Shown here: one piece after another, positions 1 to 6,171 of the stretch
Layout: each line of letters starts with the position of its first letter
How positions within the stretch are numbered: position 1 is the first letter of the stretch
Assembly: GCA_900322105.1 (NCBI GenBank)
Contig: ONYV01000062.1
Coordinates: 1 to 10,198, forward strand
DNA length: 10,198 bases
Direction: 5' to 3'
Source: an uncultured Eubacteriales bacterium
GTDB taxonomy: Bacteria; Bacillota; Clostridia; Oscillospirales; Acutalibacteraceae
The notes under the pieces: model-generated
Seen by the model: only the letters and a program-made list of their open reading frames with translations
What the model was told of the DNA's origin: nothing
Databases searched by the model: none
Made by a program: the position numbers and the translations under genes

Positions 1-5
1 CAATA

Positions 6-10
6 CCTCC
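6..10 (-). promoter_or_regulatory. Possible ribosome binding site of a minus-strand gene off the left edge
   Basis: Read on the minus strand, the first bases of the window give GGAGG followed by TATTG at the edge. An AGGAGG-like site this close to the edge would place a start codon just outside the window. No coding sequence can be seen, so this is only a hint that another minus-strand gene follows the phosphoglucomutase. I found no convincing promoter between the terminator at 70-110 and this site. Confidence 0.25.
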
Positions 11-69
11 GTCCGATCCGGATCGATAAAAGATACAATGCAAAGCGATATCGTAATATTTTATATGAT

Positions 70-110
70 ATCAAAAAATGCCCCGAAACGCTTTGAAAAC
101 GCTTCGGGGC
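70..110 (-). terminator. Rho-independent terminator of the PgcA-type mutase gene
   Basis: On the minus strand the arm GCCCCGAAGCG (110-100) pairs with CGTTTCGGGGC (90-80) over 11 base pairs, one of them G·U, with a 9-base loop. It is followed by AT and then TTTTTT (78-73). It lies about 70 bases after the stop codon of the mutase gene and points in the right direction to end that transcript. On the plus strand no T-run follows, so it should act one way only. Confidence 0.9.
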
Positions 111-177
111 TAATTGTTTATTGAACTTTTATGCAAACGATTTTGCTTGTAAAAAGCAGTACGTTCATTCAGACTTA

Positions 178-1896
178 TCAGATACCCATCCTTGCAGTCA
201 TTGCACTGAACATTTTGTCAGCAATGGCATTGGCTTCTTCGTGAGATGCGCCAACAGAAGTGACGTAGATCTTGATCTTCGGTTCGGTGCCGGAAGGTCT
301 GACGATCACACTGCCGCCGTTTGTGAGAGAATACGACAGCACATTTGATTTCGGCAGGAAGATCTCTTTCTGCTCTCCTGTTACAAGGTTCTTGCTGTAG
401 GAGTTGAGATAGTCCGCTAACTCGCAGACATCAGCGCCTGCAATACTCTTTGGCGGCTCATTGCGGAGGGATTCCATAATATCCGCCATCTTCTGCATTC
501 CTGCTGCGCCGTCAAATTCATAGCTTTCCGTTCTGTTGAGGTAATGACCGTACTCGTTATAGATCGAGGTCATCACTTCGTCCAGACTCTTGCCCTGCTG
601 ACGATAATAAGCCGCCATTTCACAGATGAGCATAGAAGCAACGACTGCATCCTTATCACGGACATAAGTTCCTGCAAGATAGCCGTAGCTTTCTTCAAAT
701 CCGAATACGTATCTGTTTTCCTGCTGCTTTTCTTCCAACAGAAGGATCTGTTCACCGATATATTTGAAGCCTGTCAGCACGACTTTCAGATCACAGCCGA
801 ACTTTTCACAGATCCTGTCTACCAGCTTGCTGGTAACAACGGTTCTGACTGCAACAGGGTTCTCCGGAAGAGTGCCAAGGGCTTTGCGGCAAGACAGAAT
901 ATAGTTGATGAGCATGATGCCTGTTTCGTTGCCTGTCATCAGACGGTAGCCGTCGGAGGTCTTGACAGCAATACCTACACGGTCACTGTCAGGGTCGGTG
1001 GCAAGCAGCAGATCAGCGCCCGTCTTTTTGCAAAGTTCCAGACCAAGGGCAAGGGCTTCTTTGACCTCCGGGTTCGGATAGGGGCAGGTGGTGAAGTTGC
1101 CGTCAGGCATTTCCTGCTCGGGAACGACGGTTACATCCTCCACACCGATCCTGTCAAGGATCTTTCTGACCAGCTTGTTGCCTGCGCCGTTGAGCGGAGT
1201 GTAAACGATCTTCAAGCCTGAGTTCTTGCAGATATCATGATTGACGATCTGCTCCTGCACTCTGTCAAGGTAAGTTTCATAGAGGCTGTCGTCGATCCAC
1301 ACGATCATGCCCTCACTGACAGCCTGATCGAAGTCAGCGACCTTGATATCGCCGTTGAAATAAGACACCTTCCGAATCTCATCATAAACAGCGTCTGCAT
1401 GAACGTCTGTCATCTGGCATCCGTCACTGCCGTAGCACTTATAACCGTTATATTTTGCGGGATTATGGCTGGCAGTCACCATAATGCCTGCGCTGGTCTT
1501 CAGCTCTCTCACTGCAAAGGACACCACAGGCGTCGGCTGCAGTTCTCGGGAAAGATAGGCTTTGACGCCGTTGGCTGCAAGAACTCTTGCGGCTTCTCTG
1601 GCAAACAAGTCTGCCTTGATGCGTGAATCGTGAGAGATCGCAACAGACGGATGCTCATATTTTTTGTTCAGAAAATTTGCCAATCCCTGTGTTGCTTTTC
1701 TAACGGTATAGATATTCATTCTGTTGGTACCTGCGCCGATGATGCCTCTCAAGCCTGCCGTACCAAATTTCAGTTCACGATAGAAGCTCTCGTAAATGTC
1801 CTCGTCCTTTCCTTCCATCGCTTTCAAATCGCGGAGAAGATCTTCGTCCTCCGATGCATTTTCAAGCCAGAGCTGATACATTTCTTTCAAATCCAT
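178..1896 (-). CDS. pgcA: Alpha-phosphohexomutase, PgcA-type phosphoglucomutase/phosphomannomutase
   Basis: Predicted to interconvert glucose 1-phosphate and glucose 6-phosphate (and probably mannose phosphates) in the cytoplasm, feeding glycogen, UDP-glucose and cell-surface glycan synthesis. The start at 1896 (MDLKEMYQLW...) is preferred because GGGGG at 1909-1905 sits 8 bases before it. An in-frame ATG at 1917 would add seven residues and has no comparable site. From 1896 the protein has 572 residues, close to the roughly 580 of Bacillus PgcA. Superfamily motifs are complete: TASHNP with catalytic Ser143, metal loop DPDSDR at 301-306, sugar-binding EESYG at 401-405, and phosphate-binding RPSGTEP at 533-539. 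The N-terminal ELKFGTAGLRG (about 41-51) is typical of this long subfamily. It has its own promoter and terminator, so it is probably monocistronic. The family is certain; the exact substrate preference cannot be read from sequence. Confidence 0.95.
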   Translation of the reverse strand: MDLKEMYQLWLENASEDEDLLRDLKAMEGKDEDIYESFYRELKFGTAGLRGIIGAGTNRMNIYTVRKATQGLANFLNKKYEHPSVAISHDSRIKADLFAREAARVLAANGVKAYLSRELQPTPVVSFAVRELKTSAGIMVTASHNPAKYNGYKCYGSDGCQMTDVHADAVYDEIRKVSYFNGDIKVADFDQAVSEGMIVWIDDSLYETYLDRVQEQIVNHDICKNSGLKIVYTPLNGAGNKLVRKILDRIGVEDVTVVPEQEMPDGNFTTCPYPNPEVKEALALGLELCKKTGADLLLATDPDSDRVGIAVKTSDGYRLMTGNETGIMLINYILSCRKALGTLPENPVAVRTVVTSKLVDRICEKFGCDLKVVLTGFKYIGEQILLLEEKQQENRYVFGFEESYGYLAGTYVRDKDAVVASMLICEMAAYYRQQGKSLDEVMTSIYNEYGHYLNRTESYEFDGAAGMQKMADIMESLRNEPPKSIAGADVCELADYLNSYSKNLVTGEQKEIFLPKSNVLSYSLTNGGSVIVRPSGTEPKIKIYVTSVGASHEEANAIADKMFSAMTARMGI

Positions 1897-1953
1897 GATC
1901 ATATCCCCCATTCCCAAAATTCAATCATTTACCGTTACCGTACGATTTATTTT

Positions 1954-1982
1954 ATCATAACATAAATTTCCCGTTGTTTCAA
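1954..1982 (-). promoter_or_regulatory. Sigma-A type promoter of the PgcA-type mutase gene
   Basis: The minus strand carries TTGAAA (1982-1977), a 17-base spacer and TATGAT (1959-1954). Transcription would start near 1947, giving a leader of about 50 bases before the preferred start at 1896. The same pair of hexamers with the same spacing recurs in front of the LRR gene (9971-9999). Confidence 0.75.
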
Positions 1983-1984
1983 TA

Positions 1985-2379
1985 TTTACTTTTCGTTTAT
2001 GACAAAATATTTTCTTCAGTTCATAAAAAACATCTATTATCACAAGAATTCTTCAAAACACCATTCTGTTTTTGTGAAAACTTCTCAAAGAAAAAATGTC
2101 ACATTTCACCGATATTTCCGCTATTTACACAGACAGGGTCTCTTTCTCTTCGTTTGAGCTTTTCACTTTACTCTGTATCATCTCCTATACATTTATATTT
2201 ATATATAAAGCGTGGTCAGCAGTCTTTTACTGCCCTCTGACTTTGATATCAGGCTTTCTGAGCGTCATCAGGGCAAAATAGGCACTCTGTTTTGTCGAAT
2301 TTTCAGAAAGAAATGGTTTTCATAGGAATTATGAATAGAATTCTAAGGAAAATATATTAAATTTGTACATATATTATGC
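1985..2379. other. Gene-free spacer between divergent genes
   Basis: This AT-rich stretch separates the divergent mutase and membrane-protein genes. Plus-strand reading frames of up to 88 codons occur in it, but none has a ribosome binding site or protein-like composition, so I call no gene. It holds a small hairpin (GCAGT-CTTTT-ACTGC, 2219-2233). This runs into a nested structure in which GCCCT and TGAC (2232-2241) pair with GTCA and AGGGC (2264-2274) around an inner TCAG/CTGA hairpin (2249-2261). It also has a 10-base palindrome, TAGAATTCTA, near 2337. A weak promoter-like pair, TTGAGC-N16-TATCAT (2154-2181), lies upstream of the structured part. No known riboswitch or RNA family is recognised. 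Confidence 0.5.
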
Positions 2380-2408
2380 TTGTATTCTGATCCGATTTAC
2401 GTTACAAT
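2380..2408 (+). promoter_or_regulatory. Sigma-A type promoter of the membrane-protein operon
   Basis: TTGTAT (2380-2385), a 17-base spacer and TACAAT (2403-2408). Transcription would begin near 2415, about 40 bases before the TTG start at 2455. Because this promoter overlaps the upstream end of the open frame, which reaches back to 2380, it argues against translation beginning at 2380. Confidence 0.7.
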
Positions 2409-2439
2409 AGAAATTGTAGGATTTGTTCCAATTTTGCGA

Positions 2440-2446
2440 GGGGAGG
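2440..2446 (+). promoter_or_regulatory. Ribosome binding site that fixes a TTG start
   Basis: GGGGAGG sits 8 bases before the in-frame TTG at 2455-2457, and no ATG lies at a suitable distance. This is the strongest Shine-Dalgarno match upstream of the gene and sets the start at residue 26 of the longer open frame. Confidence 0.8.
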
Positions 2447-2454
2447 ATCCCTTT

Positions 2455-3429
2455 TTGAAAAGTGAAGATAAAATATTGTCGGATGCTGACAGTACCGCCG
2501 AAAACACCTATGCAGAAAATACTGCGGACACCTCTGCTTTGCCGACTGTCCCCGTCACCCCTGCTTCTGCGGTCTCTGTTAAAAAGAATAAACTATTCTA
2601 TACACCCGTCATAATATCAGCCGTCATTGTTGCGTTCACATTGCTGTTTGTATGCTTCTGGGGTATCTTTATGAACCGGGACATCAAAACCACCTGGACG
2701 CTTCATTTCCACCTTGATCAGACAGAATGCGCTGCTTCTTATACGTTTGGTGCGGACAACTCTGTTCTGTTCCACAACGGCGGCTCGATCCGAAAAGGTG
2801 AGTATCGTATTGTACAGGACGAAAACGGCAAAGATATCATCTCAATGACCTTCCGTAATTTTTCCGATTTCGGTACGCCGAGCGTTACCTTCCGTCTTGC
2901 TTACCGTATCGGCGGCTCTGCGCTCACAGGCAGAAGCATCGAATGCACCGATCTGGACGGTATGATCTTTCCGCCCGATCAGCTTTCGGAGGAAAACAAG
3001 GACGCTGCAAAGCAGAAAAAGAACGCCGCTTCTTTTATGGAAGAAAACGGTATGCGCTATTATATCTTCTCCATGAGCGAAAACAAAGGCTATCAGACGC
3101 AGATGAAGCCGTTTGAAAACGCTTCCGCGGACAAGCAGCTTCTTGGCATCTGGCTGGAAAAGAATGAAGACGCCAATTATGACAACACCTTTGCATTCTA
3201 TGAGGACGGTACGATCACCATCACCTACCGTGACAGGATCTATCGGGGCTGCTATACCGCTAAAGACGGCGAATGCACTTTCAATATTGCTCAGGTCGAC
3301 GGCAGCTTCAGCGGCATTCCGATCCAATATCGTTTTGATGATGAAAAGCTGGTCATTACGATCAACGATGTTCCTGCTGTCTATGTCAGGACAGATAATG
3401 TAAATGCCTTTGACAACGGTATCCGATAA
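2455..3429 (+). CDS. Single-pass membrane protein with two extracellular beta-rich modules
   Basis: Function is not known. From the TTG at 2455 the product has about 324 residues. A Ser/Thr/Ala/Asp-rich N-terminal segment of about 45 residues is probably cytoplasmic. One membrane helix follows (about 48-72, YTPVIISAVIVAFTLLFVCF), then an outside part of about 250 residues. That part contains two similar beta-rich modules: one beginning TWTLHFHLDQTECAASYTF, the other LLGIWLEKNEDANYDNTFAF followed by YEDGTITITYRDRIYRGCY. The 'G/TW...F..DGT/NS...G.Y' pattern resembles small lipocalin-like domains common in Clostridia surface proteins; that assignment is by resemblance only. There is no cleavable signal peptide and no lipobox. 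The zinc-ribbon gene starts 17 bases after the stop, so the two are almost certainly cotranscribed. Confidence 0.85.
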   Translation: MKSEDKILSDADSTAENTYAENTADTSALPTVPVTPASAVSVKKNKLFYTPVIISAVIVAFTLLFVCFWGIFMNRDIKTTWTLHFHLDQTECAASYTFGADNSVLFHNGGSIRKGEYRIVQDENGKDIISMTFRNFSDFGTPSVTFRLAYRIGGSALTGRSIECTDLDGMIFPPDQLSEENKDAAKQKKNAASFMEENGMRYYIFSMSENKGYQTQMKPFENASADKQLLGIWLEKNEDANYDNTFAFYEDGTITITYRDRIYRGCYTAKDGECTFNIAQVDGSFSGIPIQYRFDDEKLVITINDVPAVYVRTDNVNAFDNGIR

Positions 3430-3446
3430 GCAAGGGAGCGATTCGC

Positions 3447-3938
3447 ATGATGATATCCTGCCAAAACTGCGGACATTGGTATGACGATTCGTTTATGAAT
3501 TGTCCGAAATGCAAAACACCTCAATTCTCGGCTGAGGAGAGTGAATCGTTCTATGTTCCTCCTCCGCCGCCTGAGATCTCTGCGATGGGCGAACATCTTT
3601 CTCATCATACTCTGACCCCTTCGGACAGCGGTCATGTGAATACTGCCGGTTTCACTGCCGCCGAAAACGGACAGGCATCCGATCCCGTTCAGATGCAGCA
3701 CCGCAGCCTTCGCTCTGTGTCTGCGTCAGGAACGAAAAAATCAAAAGCGCCTGTTATCGCTTTGGTCACTGTATTGGTGATCCTCGTATTGGTCGTTACG
3801 GCGCTGATCGTTGGCGTTACTTCCCTTTTGCGCTTTATTTTCGGCGCTTTTGCCGAACAGCAGGAAAGCAGCGTTCAGGCTTCCTCCGTTTACATCACAG
3901 ACGGATCCGATACTTTCGCTGCCGATCTCTTTGTTTGA
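3447..3938 (+). CDS. Zinc-ribbon single-pass membrane protein
   Basis: A 163-residue protein of unknown function. It opens with a zinc ribbon, with Cys5 and Cys8 (CQNC) and Cys19 and Cys22 (CPKC), expected to bind one structural zinc ion in the cytoplasm. A Pro-rich and Ser/His-rich linker follows (about 30-98, with a run of six prolines near 38-42), then a basic TKKSK stop and one strongly hydrophobic helix (about 101-124, possibly to 135), and a short outside tail of about 27 residues. The start is fixed by AGGGAG at 3433-3438, 8 bases before the ATG. This layout, a zinc ribbon at the N-terminus of a membrane anchor, is common in Firmicutes accessory membrane proteins. It lies directly behind the two-module membrane protein, suggesting a shared envelope role. 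Confidence 0.85.
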   Translation: MMISCQNCGHWYDDSFMNCPKCKTPQFSAEESESFYVPPPPPEISAMGEHLSHHTLTPSDSGHVNTAGFTAAENGQASDPVQMQHRSLRSVSASGTKKSKAPVIALVTVLVILVLVVTALIVGVTSLLRFIFGAFAEQQESSVQASSVYITDGSDTFAADLFV

Positions 3939-3957
3939 CACACTATTCTGCCATCAC

Positions 3958-3973
3958 ATCCTAATCGTAGGAT
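3958..3973 (+). other. Perfect small hairpin between the zinc-ribbon and mutase genes
   Basis: ATCCTA (3958-3963), loop ATCG, TAGGAT (3968-3973). No T-run follows, so it is not a standard terminator. A consensus-like TTGACA lies at 3935-3940, overlapping the stop codon of the preceding gene, but no good -10 hexamer is found 16-18 bases later. Whether the mutase is read through from upstream or has its own promoter therefore stays open. Confidence 0.35.
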
Positions 3974-4025
3974 CTGATCATATATTAACTTAGCATTTCC
4001 GAAAATCAAAAAGGAGTGATCTCTT

Positions 4026-5909
4026 ATGTTAAATGAATTCTGGAGTACACTGAAAAGCGGTACAGATATCAGAGGCGTTGCCGTTGAGGGCGCAGGTCAT
4101 GAAGTAAACCTGACTGATGACACCGTCAAAGCCATCGTAAACGGTTTCATTCTCTGGCTCTCTAAGAAAACAGGAAAGACAGGTTCTGAAATGAAGATCT
4201 CTGTCGGACGTGATTCCCGTATCTCAGGTCCGAGGATCTCCGCTTTGGTAAAAGGCGAGCTGCTCAGAACAGGCGTTTTTGTTGTGGACTGCGACCTTTG
4301 CTCTACACCTGCAATGTTTATGACGACCGTAGAGCTTGCTTGTGACGGTGCTGTTCAGATCACTGCAAGTCACCATCCCTTTGACAGAAACGGTTTGAAA
4401 TTCTTTACACGTGAAGGCGGTCTTGAAGGTGATGCCATCACCGCTATCCTTGAATATGCGCAAAAAGGCGACAAGCTGCCGCCCGCTGTCGGCGGTCACA
4501 TTGTCGAAAACGAATATATGAGCTACTATGCAGGTAATCTGCGTGAATTTATCAAAGAGCAGGTCAACGACAAAAACGATTATCATCATCCCCTCAAGGG
4601 CTTTAAGATCGTTGTTGACGCAGGCAACGGCGTAGGCGGTTTCTATGCTGCGGATGTTCTCGAAGCGCTTGGCGCAGATGTCAGAGGAAGTCAGTTCCTT
4701 GAGCCTGACGGTATGTTCCCGAACCATGTGCCAAATCCCGAAGATCCTGCGGCAATGAATGCGATCAGCACTGCTGTAAAGGCTTGCGGAGCTGATCTTG
4801 GCGTGATCTTTGATACCGATGTTGACCGCTGCGGCGCTGTCGATGCGCAGGGCAACGAGATCAACCGCAACCGTCTGGTAGCGCTTGCCGCCGCTATCGC
4901 TCTGGAAGGTTATCACGATGCTCTTGTTGTAACAGACTCCATCACCTCTGACGGTTTGAAGGAATTTATCGAAAAGAAGTTAGGCGGAAAGCACCTGCGC
5001 TTTAAGCGCGGCTACAAGAATGTGATCGATGAGGCGATCCGTCAGAATGAAAACGGCGTTTGCTGTCCTCTGGCGATCGAAACCTCCGGTCATGCGGCAA
5101 TGAAAGAAAACTACTTCCTGGATGACGGCGCTTATCTGATCACAAAGATCATTATCAAAGCGGCTCAGCTCAGAATGGAAGGCAAGACCCTCGATTCTCT
5201 GATCGAAGATCTCAGAGAGCCTGTCGAAACGAAAGAGATCCGTATCCGCATTACCGAAAAGGATTTCCGCAAATATGGCGAAAAAGTCATTGCTGATCTG
5301 ACTTCCTATGCTGCAAAGCAGAAAGACTTTATCGTTGCGGATGACAATCACGAAGGTATCCGTGTATCTTTTGATAAGAAAAACGGCGACGGCTGGTTCC
5401 TGCTGCGCCTGAGTGTTCACGATCCCATCATGCCGCTGAACATTGAAAGCGACAGCAAGGGCGGCGTTGAGAAGATCTACGAAAAACTCAGACCCTTCCT
5501 TGAAAAGTGCGAAGGTCTTGATACATATAAAAGCACTGATGTTAAGACCGAGAAAAAAGCAGAAGCTCCCAAGGCAGAGGCAAAAGCTGAAAAAGCCGAT
5601 GCTCCTAAAGCAGAAGTGAAGGCTGAAAAGGTCGAAGCTCCCAAGGCAGAAGTGAAGGCTGAGAAGGTCGAAGCTCCCAAGGCAGAAGCAAAGGCTGAGA
5701 AGGTCGAAGCTCCCAAGGCAGAAGCAAAGACTGAGAAGGTCGAAGCTCCCAAAGCAGAAGCAAAGGCTGAAAAGGTCGAAGCTCCCAAAGCAGAAGTGAA
5801 GGCTGAAAAGGTCGAAGCTCCCAAGGCGAAACCAAAGGCTGAGAAGGCAGCTAAAAAGCCAGCAGCTAAAAAGACCTCCACAAAGAAAAGCACAAAGAAA
5901 AAGAAATAA
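4026..5909 (+). CDS. Phosphoglucomutase/phosphomannomutase with a repetitive Lys/Ala/Pro/Glu tail
   Basis: A 627-residue protein with a phosphohexomutase core of about 495 residues and a tail of about 130. Core motifs: TASHHP with catalytic Ser115, metal loop DTDVDR at 263-268, and sugar loop ETSGH at 352-356. In domain 4 the usual RPSGTEP loop is replaced by LRLSVHDPIMPLNIES, a form known from a separate subfamily of bacterial and plastid mutases. The reaction is the transfer of phosphate between C1 and C6 of a hexose; the sugar cannot be decided from sequence. The tail holds eight copies of a 12-residue unit (APKAEAKAEKVE type, residues 514-609) and ends in KKPAAKKTSTKKSTKKKK. It is predicted to be disordered and highly charged. 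AAGGAG lies 9 bases before the ATG. The gene is 87 bases downstream of the zinc-ribbon gene and ends at a strong terminator. Confidence 0.93.
   Translation: MLNEFWSTLKSGTDIRGVAVEGAGHEVNLTDDTVKAIVNGFILWLSKKTGKTGSEMKISVGRDSRISGPRISALVKGELLRTGVFVVDCDLCSTPAMFMTTVELACDGAVQITASHHPFDRNGLKFFTREGGLEGDAITAILEYAQKGDKLPPAVGGHIVENEYMSYYAGNLREFIKEQVNDKNDYHHPLKGFKIVVDAGNGVGGFYAADVLEALGADVRGSQFLEPDGMFPNHVPNPEDPAAMNAISTAVKACGADLGVIFDTDVDRCGAVDAQGNEINRNRLVALAAAIALEGYHDALVVTDSITSDGLKEFIEKKLGGKHLRFKRGYKNVIDEAIRQNENGVCCPLAIETSGHAAMKENYFLDDGAYLITKIIIKAAQLRMEGKTLDSLIEDLREPVETKEIRIRITEKDFRKYGEKVIADLTSYAAKQKDFIVADDNHEGIRVSFDKKNGDGWFLLRLSVHDPIMPLNIESDSKGGVEKIYEKLRPFLEKCEGLDTYKSTDVKTEKKAEAPKAEAKAEKADAPKAEVKAEKVEAPKAEVKAEKVEAPKAEAKAEKVEAPKAEAKTEKVEAPKAEAKAEKVEAPKAEVKAEKVEAPKAKPKAEKAAKKPAAKKTSTKKSTKKKK
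5565..5852 (+). repeat. Eight tandem 36-base units inside the mutase gene
   Basis: Units start at 5565, 5601, 5637, 5673, 5709, 5745, 5781 and 5817. Each begins GCTCC(C/T)AA and encodes Ala-Pro-Lys-Ala-Glu-Ala/Val-Lys-Ala/Thr-Glu-Lys-Val-Glu. Copies 2-7 differ from one another at only a few positions. The first unit ends AEKAD, and the last diverges into AKPKAEKAA before the lysine-rich end. The unit length is a multiple of three, so gain or loss of copies keeps the reading frame. Confidence 0.95.
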
Positions 5910-5920
5910 TTGAACTTTCA

Positions 5921-5956
5921 CCCCTTTCGGCTGATCTTTGCAGAAAGGGGTTTTTT
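5921..5956 (+). terminator. Rho-independent terminator of the second mutase gene
   Basis: CCCCTTTC (5921-5928) pairs with GAAAGGGG (5943-5950), followed directly by TTTTTT (5951-5956). It lies 11 bases after the stop codon and closes the plus-strand group that begins at 2455. Confidence 0.92.
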
Positions 5957-6003
5957 GTTGCTCTTACTCAGAAGATCATGTTATTCTTTCTCGATGCAGG
6001 TAC

Positions 6004-6033
6004 TTGCAACAATGCACCGGAATGTACTATAAT
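6004..6033 (+). promoter_or_regulatory. Sigma-A type promoter of the two-component genes
   Basis: TTGCAA (6004-6009), an 18-base spacer and a perfect TATAAT (6028-6033). Transcription would start near 6040, so the inverted repeat at 6042-6074 would lie at the very beginning of the transcript or just downstream of the start point. The leader before the ATG at 6172 is about 130 bases. Confidence 0.7.
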
Positions 6034-6041
6034 ATAACTAT

Positions 6042-6077
6042 ACTTCCTCGGGAATTCGGAAGTTTCCGAGGAAGTCT
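6042..6077. repeat. Inverted repeat at the two-component promoter; dispersed repeat copy 1
   Basis: ACTTCCTCGG (6042-6051) and CCGAGGAAGT (6065-6074) form a perfect 10-base inverted repeat. Nested in it is the palindrome TCGGAA-GT-TTCCGA (6056-6069). Read on the minus strand from 6077, the sequence AGACTTCCTCGGAAAC followed by TTCCGAA matches two other spacers (8055-8075 and 10156-10182). Its place at about +2 to +35 from the predicted start point suits an operator or a leader hairpin; that is inference. Confidence 0.7.
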
Positions 6078-6171
6078 GCTAATGATCGGCAGGCTTTGCG
6101 CATCTGTTGATCCTATCACAGCTTGTATGTTTCATGGTTATATCACGATTTACGATATGGAGGATATCTGA

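Noticed and set aside
544..1221. Plus-strand open frame of 225 codons inside the PgcA-type gene
   Set aside because: It is antisense to a well-conserved enzyme, with no family resemblance and no promoter or ribosome binding site.
1974..2281. Two short plus-strand open frames in the divergent spacer
   Set aside because: Neither has a ribosome binding site, and the composition (Phe/Ser/Tyr-rich) reflects AT-rich DNA.
3935..3963. Promoter directly in front of the second mutase
   Set aside because: TTGACA at 3935 is a good -35, but no acceptable -10 is found 16-18 bases downstream, so I did not call it.
4224..4916. Minus-strand open frame of 230 codons inside the second mutase
   Set aside because: It is the antisense shadow of the conserved catalytic core, with no independent evidence.
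5565..5852. CRISPR-like array
   Set aside because: The 36-base units are directly adjacent without spacers and are part of a coding sequence.
4980..5921. Long minus-strand open frame (313 codons) opposite the second mutase
   Set aside because: Its Leu/Cys/Phe/Ser repeats are the complement of the Lys/Ala/Glu repeat tail. It has no ribosome binding site, and the plus strand encodes a clear enzyme.
5938..6171. Plus-strand open frame of 77 codons before the response regulator
   Set aside because: It begins inside the terminator hairpin and runs across the promoter and inverted repeat. Its translation does not look like a protein.
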